Below are positions 41,404 to 50,200 of a stretch of DNA of 64,000 nucleotides, in pieces; positions within the stretch are counted from its first letter, which is position 1, and the number at the start of each line of letters is the position of its first letter. The DNA is from Sysuimicrobium calidum (GTDB lineage Bacteria > Sysuimicrobiota > Sysuimicrobiia > Sysuimicrobiales > Sysuimicrobiaceae): NCBI GenBank assembly GCA_031459935.1, contig JAVKHN010000001.1, forward strand, positions 113,144-177,143. The letters are read 5' to 3'. The position numbers were made by a program, and so were the translations under genes. The notes beneath the pieces are model-generated. The model was given only the letters and a program-made list of their open reading frames with translations. It was not told where the DNA came from and searched no databases.

Positions 41404-42201
41404 CTACCCGCGGATCAGGAGGGTACTCCCCGTGAACACCGCGAGGGCGGTCAGCACCACGGCGCCGCTGGGCGCGACGTTCAGGTAAAAGCTTGCCGTT
41501 AGCCCCACCAGCACGGAGAGAAGCCCGAAGATCACCGCAAGCCCCAGCATGGCCCGGAAGCTGCGGGCCACCCGCATGGCCGAAAGGCTCGGCAGAACCA
41601 GCAGGGCACCCGTGAGGAGGATTCCCACCACCCGCATGGAGACCACCACGGTGGCGGCCACGAGCAAGGTGAAGAGGAGGTTGAGGGCGTCCACGGCGAT
41701 CCCCTGCGTGCGGCTCGCCTCCTCATCCACGGTGATGGCGAGAAGCTCCTTGTACAGGATCCCCACGGTTCCCACCACGATCCCGCCGAGGGGTACCAGG
41801 AGCCGGAGGTCCCGGGGCTGGACCGCGGTGAGGGCGCCGAACAGATACGCGAAGAGGTCCGGAGTGAACCCTCGGCCCAGACTGAGGAGCACCACCGCGA
41901 CCGCGTATCCCCCGGAGAGGAACACCGCCAGGGCCGCCTCCCCGGGAATCCGTCCCCGGGTGCGCAGCCACTCAACCCCCGCCGCGGCCAGGAGAGCGGC
42001 CCCCAGGGCTCCCCACAGGGGATCGGCTCTCAGGAGGAGGGCGAGGGCGATGCCCGCGAGGGCGGTGTGGGAGAGGGTGTCCGCGATGAGGCTCAGCCGC
42101 CGCAGCACCAGGAACACGCCCATCAGCGGCGCCACCACGCCCACCACCGCGCCTGCGGCGAGCGCCCGCTGCATGAAGCCGTAGTTCAGGAGCTCGAGCA
42201 T
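41404..42201 (-). CDS. znuB: Zinc/manganese ABC transporter permease
   Basis: ABC-3 family permease, 265 residues, about 8-9 transmembrane helices. The SLIADTLSHTALAGIAL segment and the C-terminal VGILLTGALLVLPSLSAMRVAR are characteristic. With the ATPase (1-bp gap), binding protein and Fur-family gene it forms a metal-uptake operon; zinc is preferred over manganese because the regulator is Zur-like and no Mn-specific feature is seen. Confidence 0.88.
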   Translation of the reverse strand: MLELLNYGFMQRALAAGAVVGVVAPLMGVFLVLRRLSLIADTLSHTALAGIALALLLRADPLWGALGAALLAAAGVEWLRTRGRIPGEAALAVFLSGGYAVAVVLLSLGRGFTPDLFAYLFGALTAVQPRDLRLLVPLGGIVVGTVGILYKELLAITVDEEASRTQGIAVDALNLLFTLLVAATVVVSMRVVGILLTGALLVLPSLSAMRVARSFRAMLGLAVIFGLLSVLVGLTASFYLNVAPSGAVVLTALAVFTGSTLLIRG

Positions 42202-42202
42202 G

Positions 42203-42967
42203 CTAGTGCCGGTGCGCCACGAGCCAGCTCCCCGCGGGGTACAGCCGCTCCAGCGCGCCCGAGCGGAGCGCCTCCTGCGGGCTTCCGTGGAAGAAGAGAC
42301 GGCGGTTCAGGCACGCGATCCGCGTCACCTCCCGGGCCACTACCCCGATGTCGTGTGAGACGAGCACCAGGGTGACACCCTCCTCATTGAGCCGGTGCAG
42401 GAGTCCGTAGAACTGCTCCTGGGCCTCCACGTCCACCCCCACGGTGGGTTCGTCCAGGATCAGCAGCTCCGGCTCCGTGGCGAGGGCCCGGGCGATCTGC
42501 ACCCGCTGCTGCTGGCCCGCGGAGAGCCGGGCCACGGGCCGGTTCCGGTACCCCTCCATTCCTACCGTCCGCAGGGCCCGCTCCGCGGCCTCCTCGTCCG
42601 CCTTCGTGAACCACCGTCCCACCCCCACACGCCCCGCCCGGCCGCTCAGCACCACCTCCAGCACCGTGGCGGGCAGGCGCACTTCGTACGGCACGGATCG
42701 CTGAGGCACGTACCCGACGCGATGCCAGCTCCGGAAGGAATGGAGATCCTCCCCGAACAGGCGCACGGATCCGTGACTGGGATGCACCAGCCCCAGCATC
42801 ACCCGCAGCAGGGTGGTCTTGCCCGCGCCATTGGGGCCGATGATCCCTAGGAAGTCGCCCCGGTGCACCACCAGGTCCACGTCCTCCAGGATCCGCTCGC
42901 CGTCCCGGTCCACGCACACCCGGTGGAGCTCCACCACCGCGGGTCCGCTAGCGACACGCCAGTCCAT
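42203..42967 (-). CDS. znuC: Zinc/manganese ABC transporter ATPase
   Basis: Cytoplasmic ATP-hydrolysing subunit, 254 residues: Walker A IIGPNGAGKTTLL, Q-loop VPQR, signature LSAGQQQRVQIARAL, Walker B LLILDEPTVGVD and H-loop VSHD. Its start lies inside the end of znuA (20-bp overlap) and its stop is 1 bp before the permease start, so all three are tightly coupled. Confidence 0.92.
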   Translation of the reverse strand: MDWRVASGPAVVELHRVCVDRDGERILEDVDLVVHRGDFLGIIGPNGAGKTTLLRVMLGLVHPSHGSVRLFGEDLHSFRSWHRVGYVPQRSVPYEVRLPATVLEVVLSGRAGRVGVGRWFTKADEEAAERALRTVGMEGYRNRPVARLSAGQQQRVQIARALATEPELLILDEPTVGVDVEAQEQFYGLLHRLNEEGVTLVLVSHDIGVVAREVTRIACLNRRLFFHGSPQEALRSGALERLYPAGSWLVAHRH

Positions 42968-43829
42968 GGGCGAGGTTCCGGAGATTCTCCTCCATCACGG
43001 TGAAGTACGTGCGTCCCCGGGCCAGGTCTTCCGGCCGAAGGCTCTCCAGAGGATGAAGCACCGCGGTGCGGACGCCCACCTCGCGGGCGATGGTCTCCGC
43101 CACCCGGGCATTCGCGGGCGATTCGAAGTAAATCACCCGCACACGGTACAGGCGGGCAAGGCGCACCACCTCCCGGAGTTTTGCGCTCGTGGGTTCCGCC
43201 TCCGGCGAAAGTCCTGTGATGGGGACCATCTCGAGCCCGTACCGCCGCGCGAGATACCCGAAGGCCGCGTGCGCGGTGATGAAGACCCGGGTGCGGCACC
43301 CTCTCAGACGCTCCTGAAACCTCCTGTGAAGGGCGGCGAGTTCGGCCCGCAGCATCTGGGCGTTCCGTCGGTAAACCTCCGAACCCCCAGGATCCACCCG
43401 AGAGAGCCCCGCCCGGATACGCTCCACCTGCAGCTGCGCCAGCACGGGGTCCAGCCACACGTGCGGGTCCACGGAGTTGGAGGTGTTGCCAAAGCGAGCC
43501 CGCAGGAGCGGCAAGCCCTCCGTGGTATTCACGAGGAGGACGTGTGCGGGGAGCTCGCTTTGAAGCCGCGTGATCCAGACCTCCAGCCCCGCACCGTTGT
43601 ACACGAGCAGGCGGGCCCGGCGGAGGGTGAGCACGTCCCGGGGAGTCAGCTCGTAGTGGTGCACCTCCATGCCTGCGGGCACCAGCTGCCGCACCTCCAC
43701 GCGGTCCCCTCCGACCCGGCGGGTGAACTCGTAGAGGGGATAAAAGGAGGCCACCACCAGAAACTTCTGCGGGCCCACGGGTGCCCCGGACGTGCCGAGC
43801 AGCAGCAGGAGCAGCGCTACGCCTCGCAT
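42948..43829 (-). CDS. znuA: Zinc-binding periplasmic-type protein of the ABC uptake system
   Basis: Cluster A-I substrate-binding protein, 293 residues with signal peptide (VALLLLLLGTSGA). Likely metal ligands are the histidines in GMEVHHYELTPRD, DPHVWLDP and ITAHAAFGYLARRYG, and the acidic residue in YFESPANA. The His-rich loop of many proteobacterial ZnuA proteins is absent. No lipobox cysteine is obvious. It overlaps zur by 13 bp and znuC by 20 bp. Confidence 0.88.
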   Translation of the reverse strand: MRGVALLLLLLGTSGAPVGPQKFLVVASFYPLYEFTRRVGGDRVEVRQLVPAGMEVHHYELTPRDVLTLRRARLLVYNGAGLEVWITRLQSELPAHVLLVNTTEGLPLLRARFGNTSNSVDPHVWLDPVLAQLQVERIRAGLSRVDPGGSEVYRRNAQMLRAELAALHRRFQERLRGCRTRVFITAHAAFGYLARRYGLEMVPITGLSPEAEPTSAKLREVVRLARLYRVRVIYFESPANARVAETIAREVGVRTAVLHPLESLRPEDLARGRTYFTVMEENLRNLAHGLACR

Positions 43830-44230
43830 GGGGGGCCCTTTCGGATCTGGCAGCGCGCACAGTAGCCCATGAGCTCCAGCCGATGCCCGGTGACCCGGAA
43901 CCCACGGGTCCGGGCGGCCCGCGCCAGCGCCGCCACGTTGCACTCCTCGAAGGGCTCCAGCCTCCCGCACCTCAGGCAGATGAGGTGATGGTGGTGCGTG
44001 CGGGCGAGCTCGTACCGGGTGCGGCCATCTCCCAGGTGCAGGGCCTCCACGAGCCCTTCAGCCTGAAGCAGATCCAGGGCGCGGTACACGGTGACCCGGC
44101 CGATCCGGGGCAGGAACCGGCGGGCCCGGGCGTGGATGGCATCCACGTCCTGGGCACAACCCAGCTCCTCCAGGGCGCGCATCACGGCCCGGCGCTGAGG
44201 GGTGAGGCGGCGGTTCGGTCGGTTTTGCAT
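43817..44230 (-). CDS. zur: Fur-family regulator, Zur-like
   Basis: Metal-responsive repressor of 137 residues. A winged-helix domain (LTPQRRAVMRALEEL, GRVTVYRALDLLQAEGLV) is followed by a dimerisation domain with THHHHLICLRCG and a second CxxC (YCARCQ), giving the two CxxC pairs of the structural zinc site. The assignment to zinc comes from co-transcription with znuACB. A strong promoter and an operator-like palindrome precede it, implying autoregulation of the whole operon. Confidence 0.88.
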   Translation of the reverse strand: MQNRPNRRLTPQRRAVMRALEELGCAQDVDAIHARARRFLPRIGRVTVYRALDLLQAEGLVEALHLGDGRTRYELARTHHHHLICLRCGRLEPFEECNVAALARAARTRGFRVTGHRLELMGYCARCQIRKGPPCEA

Positions 44231-44242
44231 GAGCCGGCGAAG

Positions 44243-44257
44243 TGAAATCGAGTTTCA
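44243..44257 (-). promoter_or_regulatory. Candidate Zur operator
   Basis: Palindrome TGAAA-n5-TTTCA (inner five TCGAG on the plus strand) lying at about +1 to +15 of the predicted zur transcript. A third TGAAAC unit follows on the promoter side. The position suits repression of zur-znuACB. Confidence 0.55.
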
Positions 44258-44263
44258 GTTTCA

Positions 44264-44292
44264 ATTTTAACGGGCTGGTCCCCTCCTGTCAA
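44264..44292 (-). promoter_or_regulatory. Strong sigma-A promoter of the zur-znuACB operon
   Basis: Minus-strand TTGACA (44292-44287), spacer of exactly 17 nt, TAAAAT (44269-44264). The 6/6 -35 and 5/6 -10 make this one of the best promoters in the window. It directly abuts the palindrome at 44243-44257. Confidence 0.75.
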
Positions 44293-44313
44293 CACGCGCT
44301 CGATGGCCGTGGC

Positions 44314-44838
44314 TCAGTGTCCTCCCGGACGACTGGCCTCCCGCACCAGGTGCCCCAGTTCCGGGAGGACGAGCTTCTCCATAGCGAGCCGTACCGCATG
44401 CGGGGAGCCGGGCATGCTCAGGATCACCTTTCTCCGGTACACCCCCCCGACGGCCCGGCTCAGCATGGCGGCGGGCCCGACTTCCTGGTAGGAGAGCATC
44501 CGGAACAGTTCCCCGAACCCGTCCAGGCGCTTCTCCACCAGGGCGGCCACCACCTCGTAGGTCACGTCGCGGGGTGCGATCCCGGTCCCTCCGGTGGTGA
44601 GGATGGCCTGTACCTCCGGGTCCTGGGCTGCCTGCTGGATCCAGCTTGCGATGGCCTCCGGTTCGTCCCGAACGATGCCCCTGCGCACCACCCGGTGTCC
44701 GCGGGTGGTCAACAGCTCCACGAGGAGGTCCCCGCCCGTGTCGGTCTCCGGGGTTCGGGTGTCGCTGATGGTGAGGACCGCGCACCCCACGGAGCCGGGA
44801 GCGGCCTCCCGATGCTGCCGCACGCTGGGGGACTCCAT
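44314..44838 (-). CDS. moaB: Molybdopterin adenylyltransferase-type protein, MoaB/MogA
   Basis: Molybdenum-cofactor protein of 174 residues that would adenylylate molybdopterin before metal insertion. It shows AVLTISDTRTPETDTGGDLL, ILTTGGTGIAPRDVTYEV, LDGFGELFRMLSYQEVG and ILSMPGSPHAV. The ATG at 44838 is 8 nt from an extended -10 box and has no clear Shine-Dalgarno, consistent with a leaderless message. It is divergent from the sensor-kinase gene. No other Moco gene is in the window. Confidence 0.9.
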   Translation of the reverse strand: MESPSVRQHREAAPGSVGCAVLTISDTRTPETDTGGDLLVELLTTRGHRVVRRGIVRDEPEAIASWIQQAAQDPEVQAILTTGGTGIAPRDVTYEVVAALVEKRLDGFGELFRMLSYQEVGPAAMLSRAVGGVYRRKVILSMPGSPHAVRLAMEKLVLPELGHLVREASRPGGH

Positions 44839-44846
44839 CGGGCTCC

Positions 44847-44855
44847 ATTATGGCA
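44847..44855 (-). promoter_or_regulatory. Extended -10 box of moaB (probably leaderless)
   Basis: On the minus strand TG-c-CATAAT ends 8 nt before the moaB ATG. No convincing -35. The short distance implies a very short or absent leader. Confidence 0.4.
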
Positions 44856-44860
44856 TGTGC

Positions 44861-44889
44861 TTGGCGGCCGGAGGAGGCGGCTCTACAAT
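44861..44889 (+). promoter_or_regulatory. Promoter of the sensor-kinase gene (near-leaderless)
   Basis: TTGGCG (44861-44866), 17-nt spacer, TACAAT (44884-44889). The -10 ends 9 nt before the ATG and no Shine-Dalgarno is present, so the transcript should start within about three bases of the start codon. Confidence 0.6.
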
Positions 44890-44898
44890 CCCCTTGAG

Positions 44899-46542
44899 AT
44901 GACCCTCCTGGAACTCCAGCAGCGGCTGCAGCGCAAGGCGGCGGAGATCGCCGCCTTGCGGGAGATCGGCCGGGCCATCAGCCAGGCCCTGGACCTCGAC
45001 TCCACCCTGGCCCTCATCACCCGCAAGACCGCGGAGGTGATGGGCATGGACTCCTGCTCCCTCTACCTGCTGGATCCCCAGCGGGAGTACCTGGTGCTGA
45101 AGGCCACCACGGGGCTCGCGCCCGACGCCGTGGGCCGGGCCCGGCTGCGCCTGGGGGAGGGACTCACGGGGTGGGCCGCCAAGCACGGGCAGCCCGCCTG
45201 GAGCAGCGATGCCGCCCGGGACCCTCGATTCGTCCTCCTCCCGGAGACCCAGGAGTACCGGTTCCGGTCCCTGCTGGCGGTTCCCCTCACCGTGGGCGGC
45301 CGGGTCCTGGGGGCCATGAACGTCCAGACCCGGGCAGAGCACGAGTTCCGGGAGGAAGAGGTGGAGCTGCTGAGCCTCATCGCAGACCTGGCGGGCGGGG
45401 CCATCGAGAAGGCCATGCTGTACGATCACATGCGCCGGCAGCTGCATGAGCTGCGTACCCTGGCCGAGCTCAGCCAGACCCTCGCCTCCCCCCTCTACCT
45501 GGAGCAGGTCCTGCAGGTGATCGTGGAGATGGCCGCCCGCATGCTGGATGCCCGGCTGGTGAGCCTGCTGCTGCTCGATGAGGAGTCCGGAGGGCTCCGG
45601 CGGGCCGCGGCCCACCCCCCGGACGACCGCTATACGGAGCGAGATCCCATCCCCTTGGGAGAGGGGATCGCGGGCCGAGTGGCGGCCACGGGGGAGGTGG
45701 AGGTGGTCCAGGACCTCGTGCAGGATTCCCGGTTCTACGACCCCGAGCTGGCCCGGGAGCAGGGGCTGCGCTCCATGGTGTGCGTGCCCCTGCGGGTGCG
45801 GGATCGGACCATCGGGGTGCTGAACTGCTACCGGGCACAGGCGCACGCCTTCTCCACCGGCGATGTGAGTCTCCTCACCGCCCTGGCCACCCAAACCGCC
45901 CTCGCCATCGAGAACGCGCACCTGGTGATGCGATCCGCGGTGGTGCGGGAGATGCACCACCGGGTGAAGAACAACCTCCAGACCATCGCCATGCTCCTGC
46001 GGCTGCAGCTCTCCGGAGACCAGGATCCCCGGGTGCGGGAGGTGCTCACGGAGACCATCAACCGGGTTCTGGGGATCGCTGCGGTGCACGAGATCCTCTC
46101 CCTGGAGGGCTTCCGCACCGTGAACCTCCGGGAGGTCCTGGACCGGGTGACCCGCGCGGTGGTGTCCAACATGTGTCCCGCCCACCTCATCCTGGAGGTC
46201 TCCGTGGAGGGCGAGGACGTGTACTTCCCCTCGCAGCCCGCCACCGCCGCGGCCTTGGTGGTCACGGAGCTCGTGCAGAACGCGCTGGAGCACGCCTTCC
46301 AGGGCCGCAGTCGTGGACGCCTCGTCGTGCACCTCGGCCAGACCCCCACCCACGTGCTCCTCGAGGTGGCGGACGACGGGAGGGGGCTGCCGGACGGCTT
46401 CGACCCACGGGCCTCCCCCGAGCTCGGGTTGCGCATCGCCAGCACCCTGGTCCATGAGGACCTACGCGGAGAGCTGCGGGCGGAGAACCGGGAGGGCGCG
46501 GTGTTTCTCGTGCGCATCCCCCGGGAGGTGTTGGGCTCGTGA
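44899..46542 (+). CDS. Cytoplasmic GAF-GAF-HisKA_2 sensor histidine kinase
   Basis: Soluble sensor kinase of 547 residues. After a short coiled coil, two GAF domains occupy about 30-175 and 195-345. The phosphoacceptor helix reads REMHHRVKNNLQTIAMLLRL (about 350-370), the HisKA_2 form, followed by a HATPase domain with VVTELVQNALEHAF and DDGRGLPDG. HisKA_2 kinases with GAF domains typically pair with ANTAR response regulators (EutW/EutV type), and such a regulator follows with a GTGA overlap. No membrane segment is seen, so the signal is intracellular; nitrogen status is a reasonable guess given gltB next door. Confidence 0.9.
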   Translation: MTLLELQQRLQRKAAEIAALREIGRAISQALDLDSTLALITRKTAEVMGMDSCSLYLLDPQREYLVLKATTGLAPDAVGRARLRLGEGLTGWAAKHGQPAWSSDAARDPRFVLLPETQEYRFRSLLAVPLTVGGRVLGAMNVQTRAEHEFREEEVELLSLIADLAGGAIEKAMLYDHMRRQLHELRTLAELSQTLASPLYLEQVLQVIVEMAARMLDARLVSLLLLDEESGGLRRAAAHPPDDRYTERDPIPLGEGIAGRVAATGEVEVVQDLVQDSRFYDPELAREQGLRSMVCVPLRVRDRTIGVLNCYRAQAHAFSTGDVSLLTALATQTALAIENAHLVMRSAVVREMHHRVKNNLQTIAMLLRLQLSGDQDPRVREVLTETINRVLGIAAVHEILSLEGFRTVNLREVLDRVTRAVVSNMCPAHLILEVSVEGEDVYFPSQPATAAALVVTELVQNALEHAFQGRSRGRLVVHLGQTPTHVLLEVADDGRGLPDGFDPRASPELGLRIASTLVHEDLRGELRAENREGAVFLVRIPREVLGS

Positions 46543-47108
46543 TCCGCATCGTGATCGCGGACGACGAGTCCCTCATCCGCATGGGACTGCGATCCATGCT
46601 GGAGGAAAAAGGCTACCGGGTGGTGGGGGAAGCCTCCGACGGGCGCCGTGCCGTGGAGCTGGTGCGCAAGCTGCGGCCGGACCTGGTGATCCTCGACATC
46701 AAGATGCCGGAGATGGACGGCCTCCAGGCGGCCCAGAAGATCCAGGAGATCCGCCCCACCCCCGTGGTGATGCTCACCGCCTACAGCGAACGGGAGCTAG
46801 TGCGTCGGGCCCAGGCCGCGGGGGTTCTGGGATACCTCGTGAAGCCCATCAAGGAGGAGGACTTGGTGCCCGCCCTCGAGGTGGCCCTCGCCCGGTTCCG
46901 GGACCTGCAGGAGCGGGAGGGCCGCATCGCGGAACTGGAGCAGACCCTGGAGGACCGCAAGCTCGTGGAGCGGGCCAAGGGGGTGCTCATGCGCCGGGAG
47001 GGCCTCACGGAGGAGGAGGCGTACCGCCGGATCCAACAGGAGGCCCGCCGCACCCGGCGCTCCATGCGGGCGGTGGCGGAGGCGATCCTGGCGGGGGAGC
47101 GGATCTGA
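46539..47108 (+). CDS. ANTAR-domain response regulator (RNA-binding antiterminator)
   Basis: 189 residues: receiver domain with acidic pocket ADDE, phospho-Asp in LVILDIKMPEMDG, Thr in MLTAY and Lys in LVKPI, then a coiled-coil linker and an ANTAR domain (LVERAKGVLMRREGLTEEEA, then a three-helix end with ARRTRRSMRAVAEAIL). ANTAR proteins bind paired hairpins in mRNA leaders and prevent terminator formation. It is coupled to the kinase by GTGA and lies 144 bp before gltB, whose leader has a terminator-like hairpin. Target assignment is inference. Confidence 0.92.
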   Translation: MIRIVIADDESLIRMGLRSMLEEKGYRVVGEASDGRRAVELVRKLRPDLVILDIKMPEMDGLQAAQKIQEIRPTPVVMLTAYSERELVRRAQAAGVLGYLVKPIKEEDLVPALEVALARFRDLQEREGRIAELEQTLEDRKLVERAKGVLMRREGLTEEEAYRRIQQEARRTRRSMRAVAEAILAGERI

Positions 47109-47133
47109 TCCACAAGATTTATCATAGACTTCC

Positions 47134-47162
47134 TTGACATATCGCCCCCGGCCTGGTACCTA
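47134..47162 (+). promoter_or_regulatory. Strong sigma-A promoter of gltB
   Basis: TTGACA (47134-47139), 17-nt spacer, TACCTA (47157-47162) with TG-n directly upstream (extended -10). An A/T-rich stretch at 47111-47127 could serve as an UP element. It predicts a leader of about 80 nt before gltB. Confidence 0.72.
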
Positions 47163-47184
47163 AAGGACAACGTACAGGGAGCGG

Positions 47185-47219
47185 GCCCGAGGGGACGTGC
47201 TTCGGCCCTCTCGGGCTTT
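47185..47219 (+). terminator. Terminator-like hairpin in the gltB leader
   Basis: GCCCGA (47185-47190) pairs with TCGGGC (47211-47216) and GGG (47191-47193) with CCC (47206-47208), separated by a TC bulge, with TTT after the stem. It lies between the gltB promoter and start codon, so it could act as an attenuator. The T tract is short. I could not find a clear pair of ANTAR-type hexaloop hairpins. Confidence 0.45.
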
Positions 47220-47252
47220 CCCATATTTCCAGGACGGAGCCAGCCGACCGCG

Positions 47253-50200
47253 ATGTCGTGGACGGACCACTGGGACCTGGGAACGCTGCTCCTCGGAGAG
47301 CGGGACGCCTGCGGGGTGGGCTTCGTGGCCCGCACGGATGGAGTCGCCTCGCACGCGGTTCTCCGCCTGGCTTTGCAGGCCCTACGGAACCTCGCCCATC
47401 GCGGAGCCCAGGCCGCGGACGGCCGGACGGGCGATGGGGCCGGGATTCTCACGCAGATTCCCAAGGGGATGTTCCGCCGGATCCTGCACGAGATGGGAAT
47501 CCGCGGGGAGGTTCCTGCTCTCGCGGTGGGGATGTTTTTCTTCCCTCGGGATGCGCAGGCGCGGGAGACGTGTCGCCGGGCCTGCGAGGCGGAGTTCGCG
47601 GCCCTCGGCGTGGAGCTCCTGGGCTGGCGGAAGGTTCCCGTACAGCCCAGAGCCCTGGGCGAGTACGCGCTCGCGACCCTGCCGTGGATCGAGCAGGCGC
47701 TCCTGCGCAGACCCGAGGGCCTGGAGGAGGAAGCGTTCGAGCGGCTCCTGTACCGGCTGCGCCGGCGGATCGAGCGGCGCATCGCGCCTGTAGGCGCCTA
47801 CATCCCTTCCCTCTCGTGCCGCACCATCGTGTACAAGGCCCTGGCGAGCGCACCCCAGCTGGAGCAGTTCTACCTGGACCTGCAGGATCCGGACTTCTCC
47901 GTACAGGCTGCGGTCTTCCACCAGCGGTACAGCACGAACACCAACCCCTCCTGGTCTCTGGCACAGCCCTTCCGGCTGCTGGCCCACAACGGCGAGATCA
48001 ACACCCTGCTGGGCAACATCCACTGGATGCGGGCCCGGGAGCCGGAGCTCCGTAGCCCCCTGTGGGGCGAGGCCATCGGAGAGCTCCTCCCCGTCATCCA
48101 GCCCGGCGGAAGCGACAGTGCCATGCTGGACAACGCCGCGGAGCTGCTGCGCCGCAGCGGCCGGGACCTGCTCCACGTCCTCCGGATGCTGGTGCCGGAG
48201 GCGTGGGAGAAGGATCCCGAGCTGGATCCGGAGGTCCGGGGCTTCTACCGGTATCACGCCTGCCTCGTGGAGCCCTGGGATGGGCCCGCGGCCCTGGCGT
48301 TCTTCGACGGACAGGTGATCGGGATGGCCCTGGATCGGAACGGTCTGCGGCCCGCCCGGTACACCATCACCCGGGACGGACTCGTGATCGCGGGGAGCGA
48401 GGTAGGGATCCTCCCGCTGGCGGCCGGACGGATCCTGGAGCGGGGTCGCCTCGGCCCGGGTCAGATGATCGCCGTGGACCTCTGCGCCGGCGAGGTCTAC
48501 CACCACGCGGAGATCCTTCAGAAGCTGAGCCGTCGCCGTCCGTACGCGGCGTGGGCCCGGCGCATCCGAGAAGCGGGCAAGGCCCCGGTGCTCTCCGCGG
48601 CTTCAGGGAACGGCGAGGAGTTCCTGCACGCGCTGCATCTCGCCTTCGGCTACACCAAAGAGGACGTGCAGCGGGTGCTGGGTGCCATGGCCGCGGAGGG
48701 GAAGGACGCGGTGGGCTCCATGGGGGACGATACCCCGCCTTCTGCCCTCTCGCACCACCCGCGGCTCCTGTACCAGTTCTTCCGGCAGCGCTTTGCACAG
48801 GTCACCAACCCGCCCATCGACTCCCTCCGGGAGCACACGGTGATGTCCCTGGATGTGCTGTTGGGCCCCCGGCGTTCCCTGCTGGAGGAAACCCCGGAGC
48901 ACGCGGATCTGGTGCATCTCCACAGCCCCATCCTCACCCCGGAGACGTTCGGGTGGCTCCTGGGCCCGGACTGTCCCTTCCGGGCCGTAAGGCTGGAGGC
49001 CCTGTTCGATCCCGCGGGCGGCGCCGAAGCCCTTCGGAGGGCTGTGGATGCGCTGTGCGCGCGTGCCGCGCAGGCGGTGCGGGAGGGAGCGGGCATCCTC
49101 ATGCTCAGCGATCGGAACATAAGCCCGGATCGGGCGCCCATCCCCATGCTGCTCGCGGTGGGTGCGGTGCACCACCACCTGATCCGGGAGGGCCTGCGGA
49201 TGCGGGTGGGGTTGGTGGTGGAGACCGGGGAGGCCCGGGAGGTGCACCACGTCTGCTGCCTGGTGGGCTACGGGGCGGAGGCCATCTTCCCGTACCTGGC
49301 CCTCGAGACCGCAGACCGGCTGCACCCGGAGGGGGCTAGCAAGCTCCGCAAGGCCCTGGAGGCGGGGCTGCTCAAGGTCATGGCCAAGATGGGGATCGCG
49401 CCTTTCGCGGCGTACTGCGGGGCCCAGATCTTCGAGGCCATCGGGCTTGACGAGGACCTGGTGGCCCGGTACTTCACCGGTACCCCGGTGCATGCGCCCG
49501 GGGTGGGGCTTGAGGCCATCGCGCAGGACGTCCTGCGGCGACACGCGGCGTACCGCCACGCCCGGGAGCACCCCGATCTGCCGGATGTGGGGTTCTACCG
49601 GTACCGGCACGGCGGGGAGGTCCACGGGTACGAGCCCGCGGTGGTGAAGGCCATCCACCGGGTGAGCCAGAGCGGCCGCCCGGAGGACTTCCAGGCTCTG
49701 GTGGAGACCGCGATCCGGCGGCCGCCTCAGGCCCTGCGGGATCTGCTGGAGATCGTGCCCGCGGGACCCCCGGTGCCGCTTGAGGAGGTGGAGCCTGCAG
49801 AAGCCATCCTGCGGCGGTTCGTGATCTCCGCCATGTCCCACGGGGCGCTGTCGCGGGAGGCTCACGAGACCCTCGCCATCGCCGCGAACCGCCTGGGCAT
49901 GCGCAGCAACAGCGGCGAGGGCGGGGAGGACCCGGAGCGCCGCAGGCGTCGGCCCAACGACGACTGGCCCAACACCACCATCAAGCAGGTCGCGAGCGGC
50001 CGGTTCGGGGTCACGGCAGGGTATCTGCGCTCCGCGGTAGAGCTGGAAATTAAGATGGCCCAGGGCAGCAAGCCCGGGGAGGGCGGGCAGCTGTTGGGCC
50101 ACAAGGTGACGGAGGAGATCGCCCGGCTGCGCAAGACCCAGCCCGGTACCACCCTCATCTCCCCGCCGCCCCACCACGACATCTACAGCATCGAGGACCT

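Noticed and set aside
44851..44866. A sigma-54-like GG-N10-GC site upstream of the GAF kinase
   Set aside because: GG and GC are 10 nt apart, but the TT before GC is shifted and the -24 element is poor. A sigma-A promoter at the same place explains expression better.
47163..47252. A full dual-hairpin ANTAR target in the gltB leader
   Set aside because: Six-base loops with A at position 1 and G at position 4 exist (for example around 47174), but their flanks do not pair. Only the terminator-like hairpin is supported.
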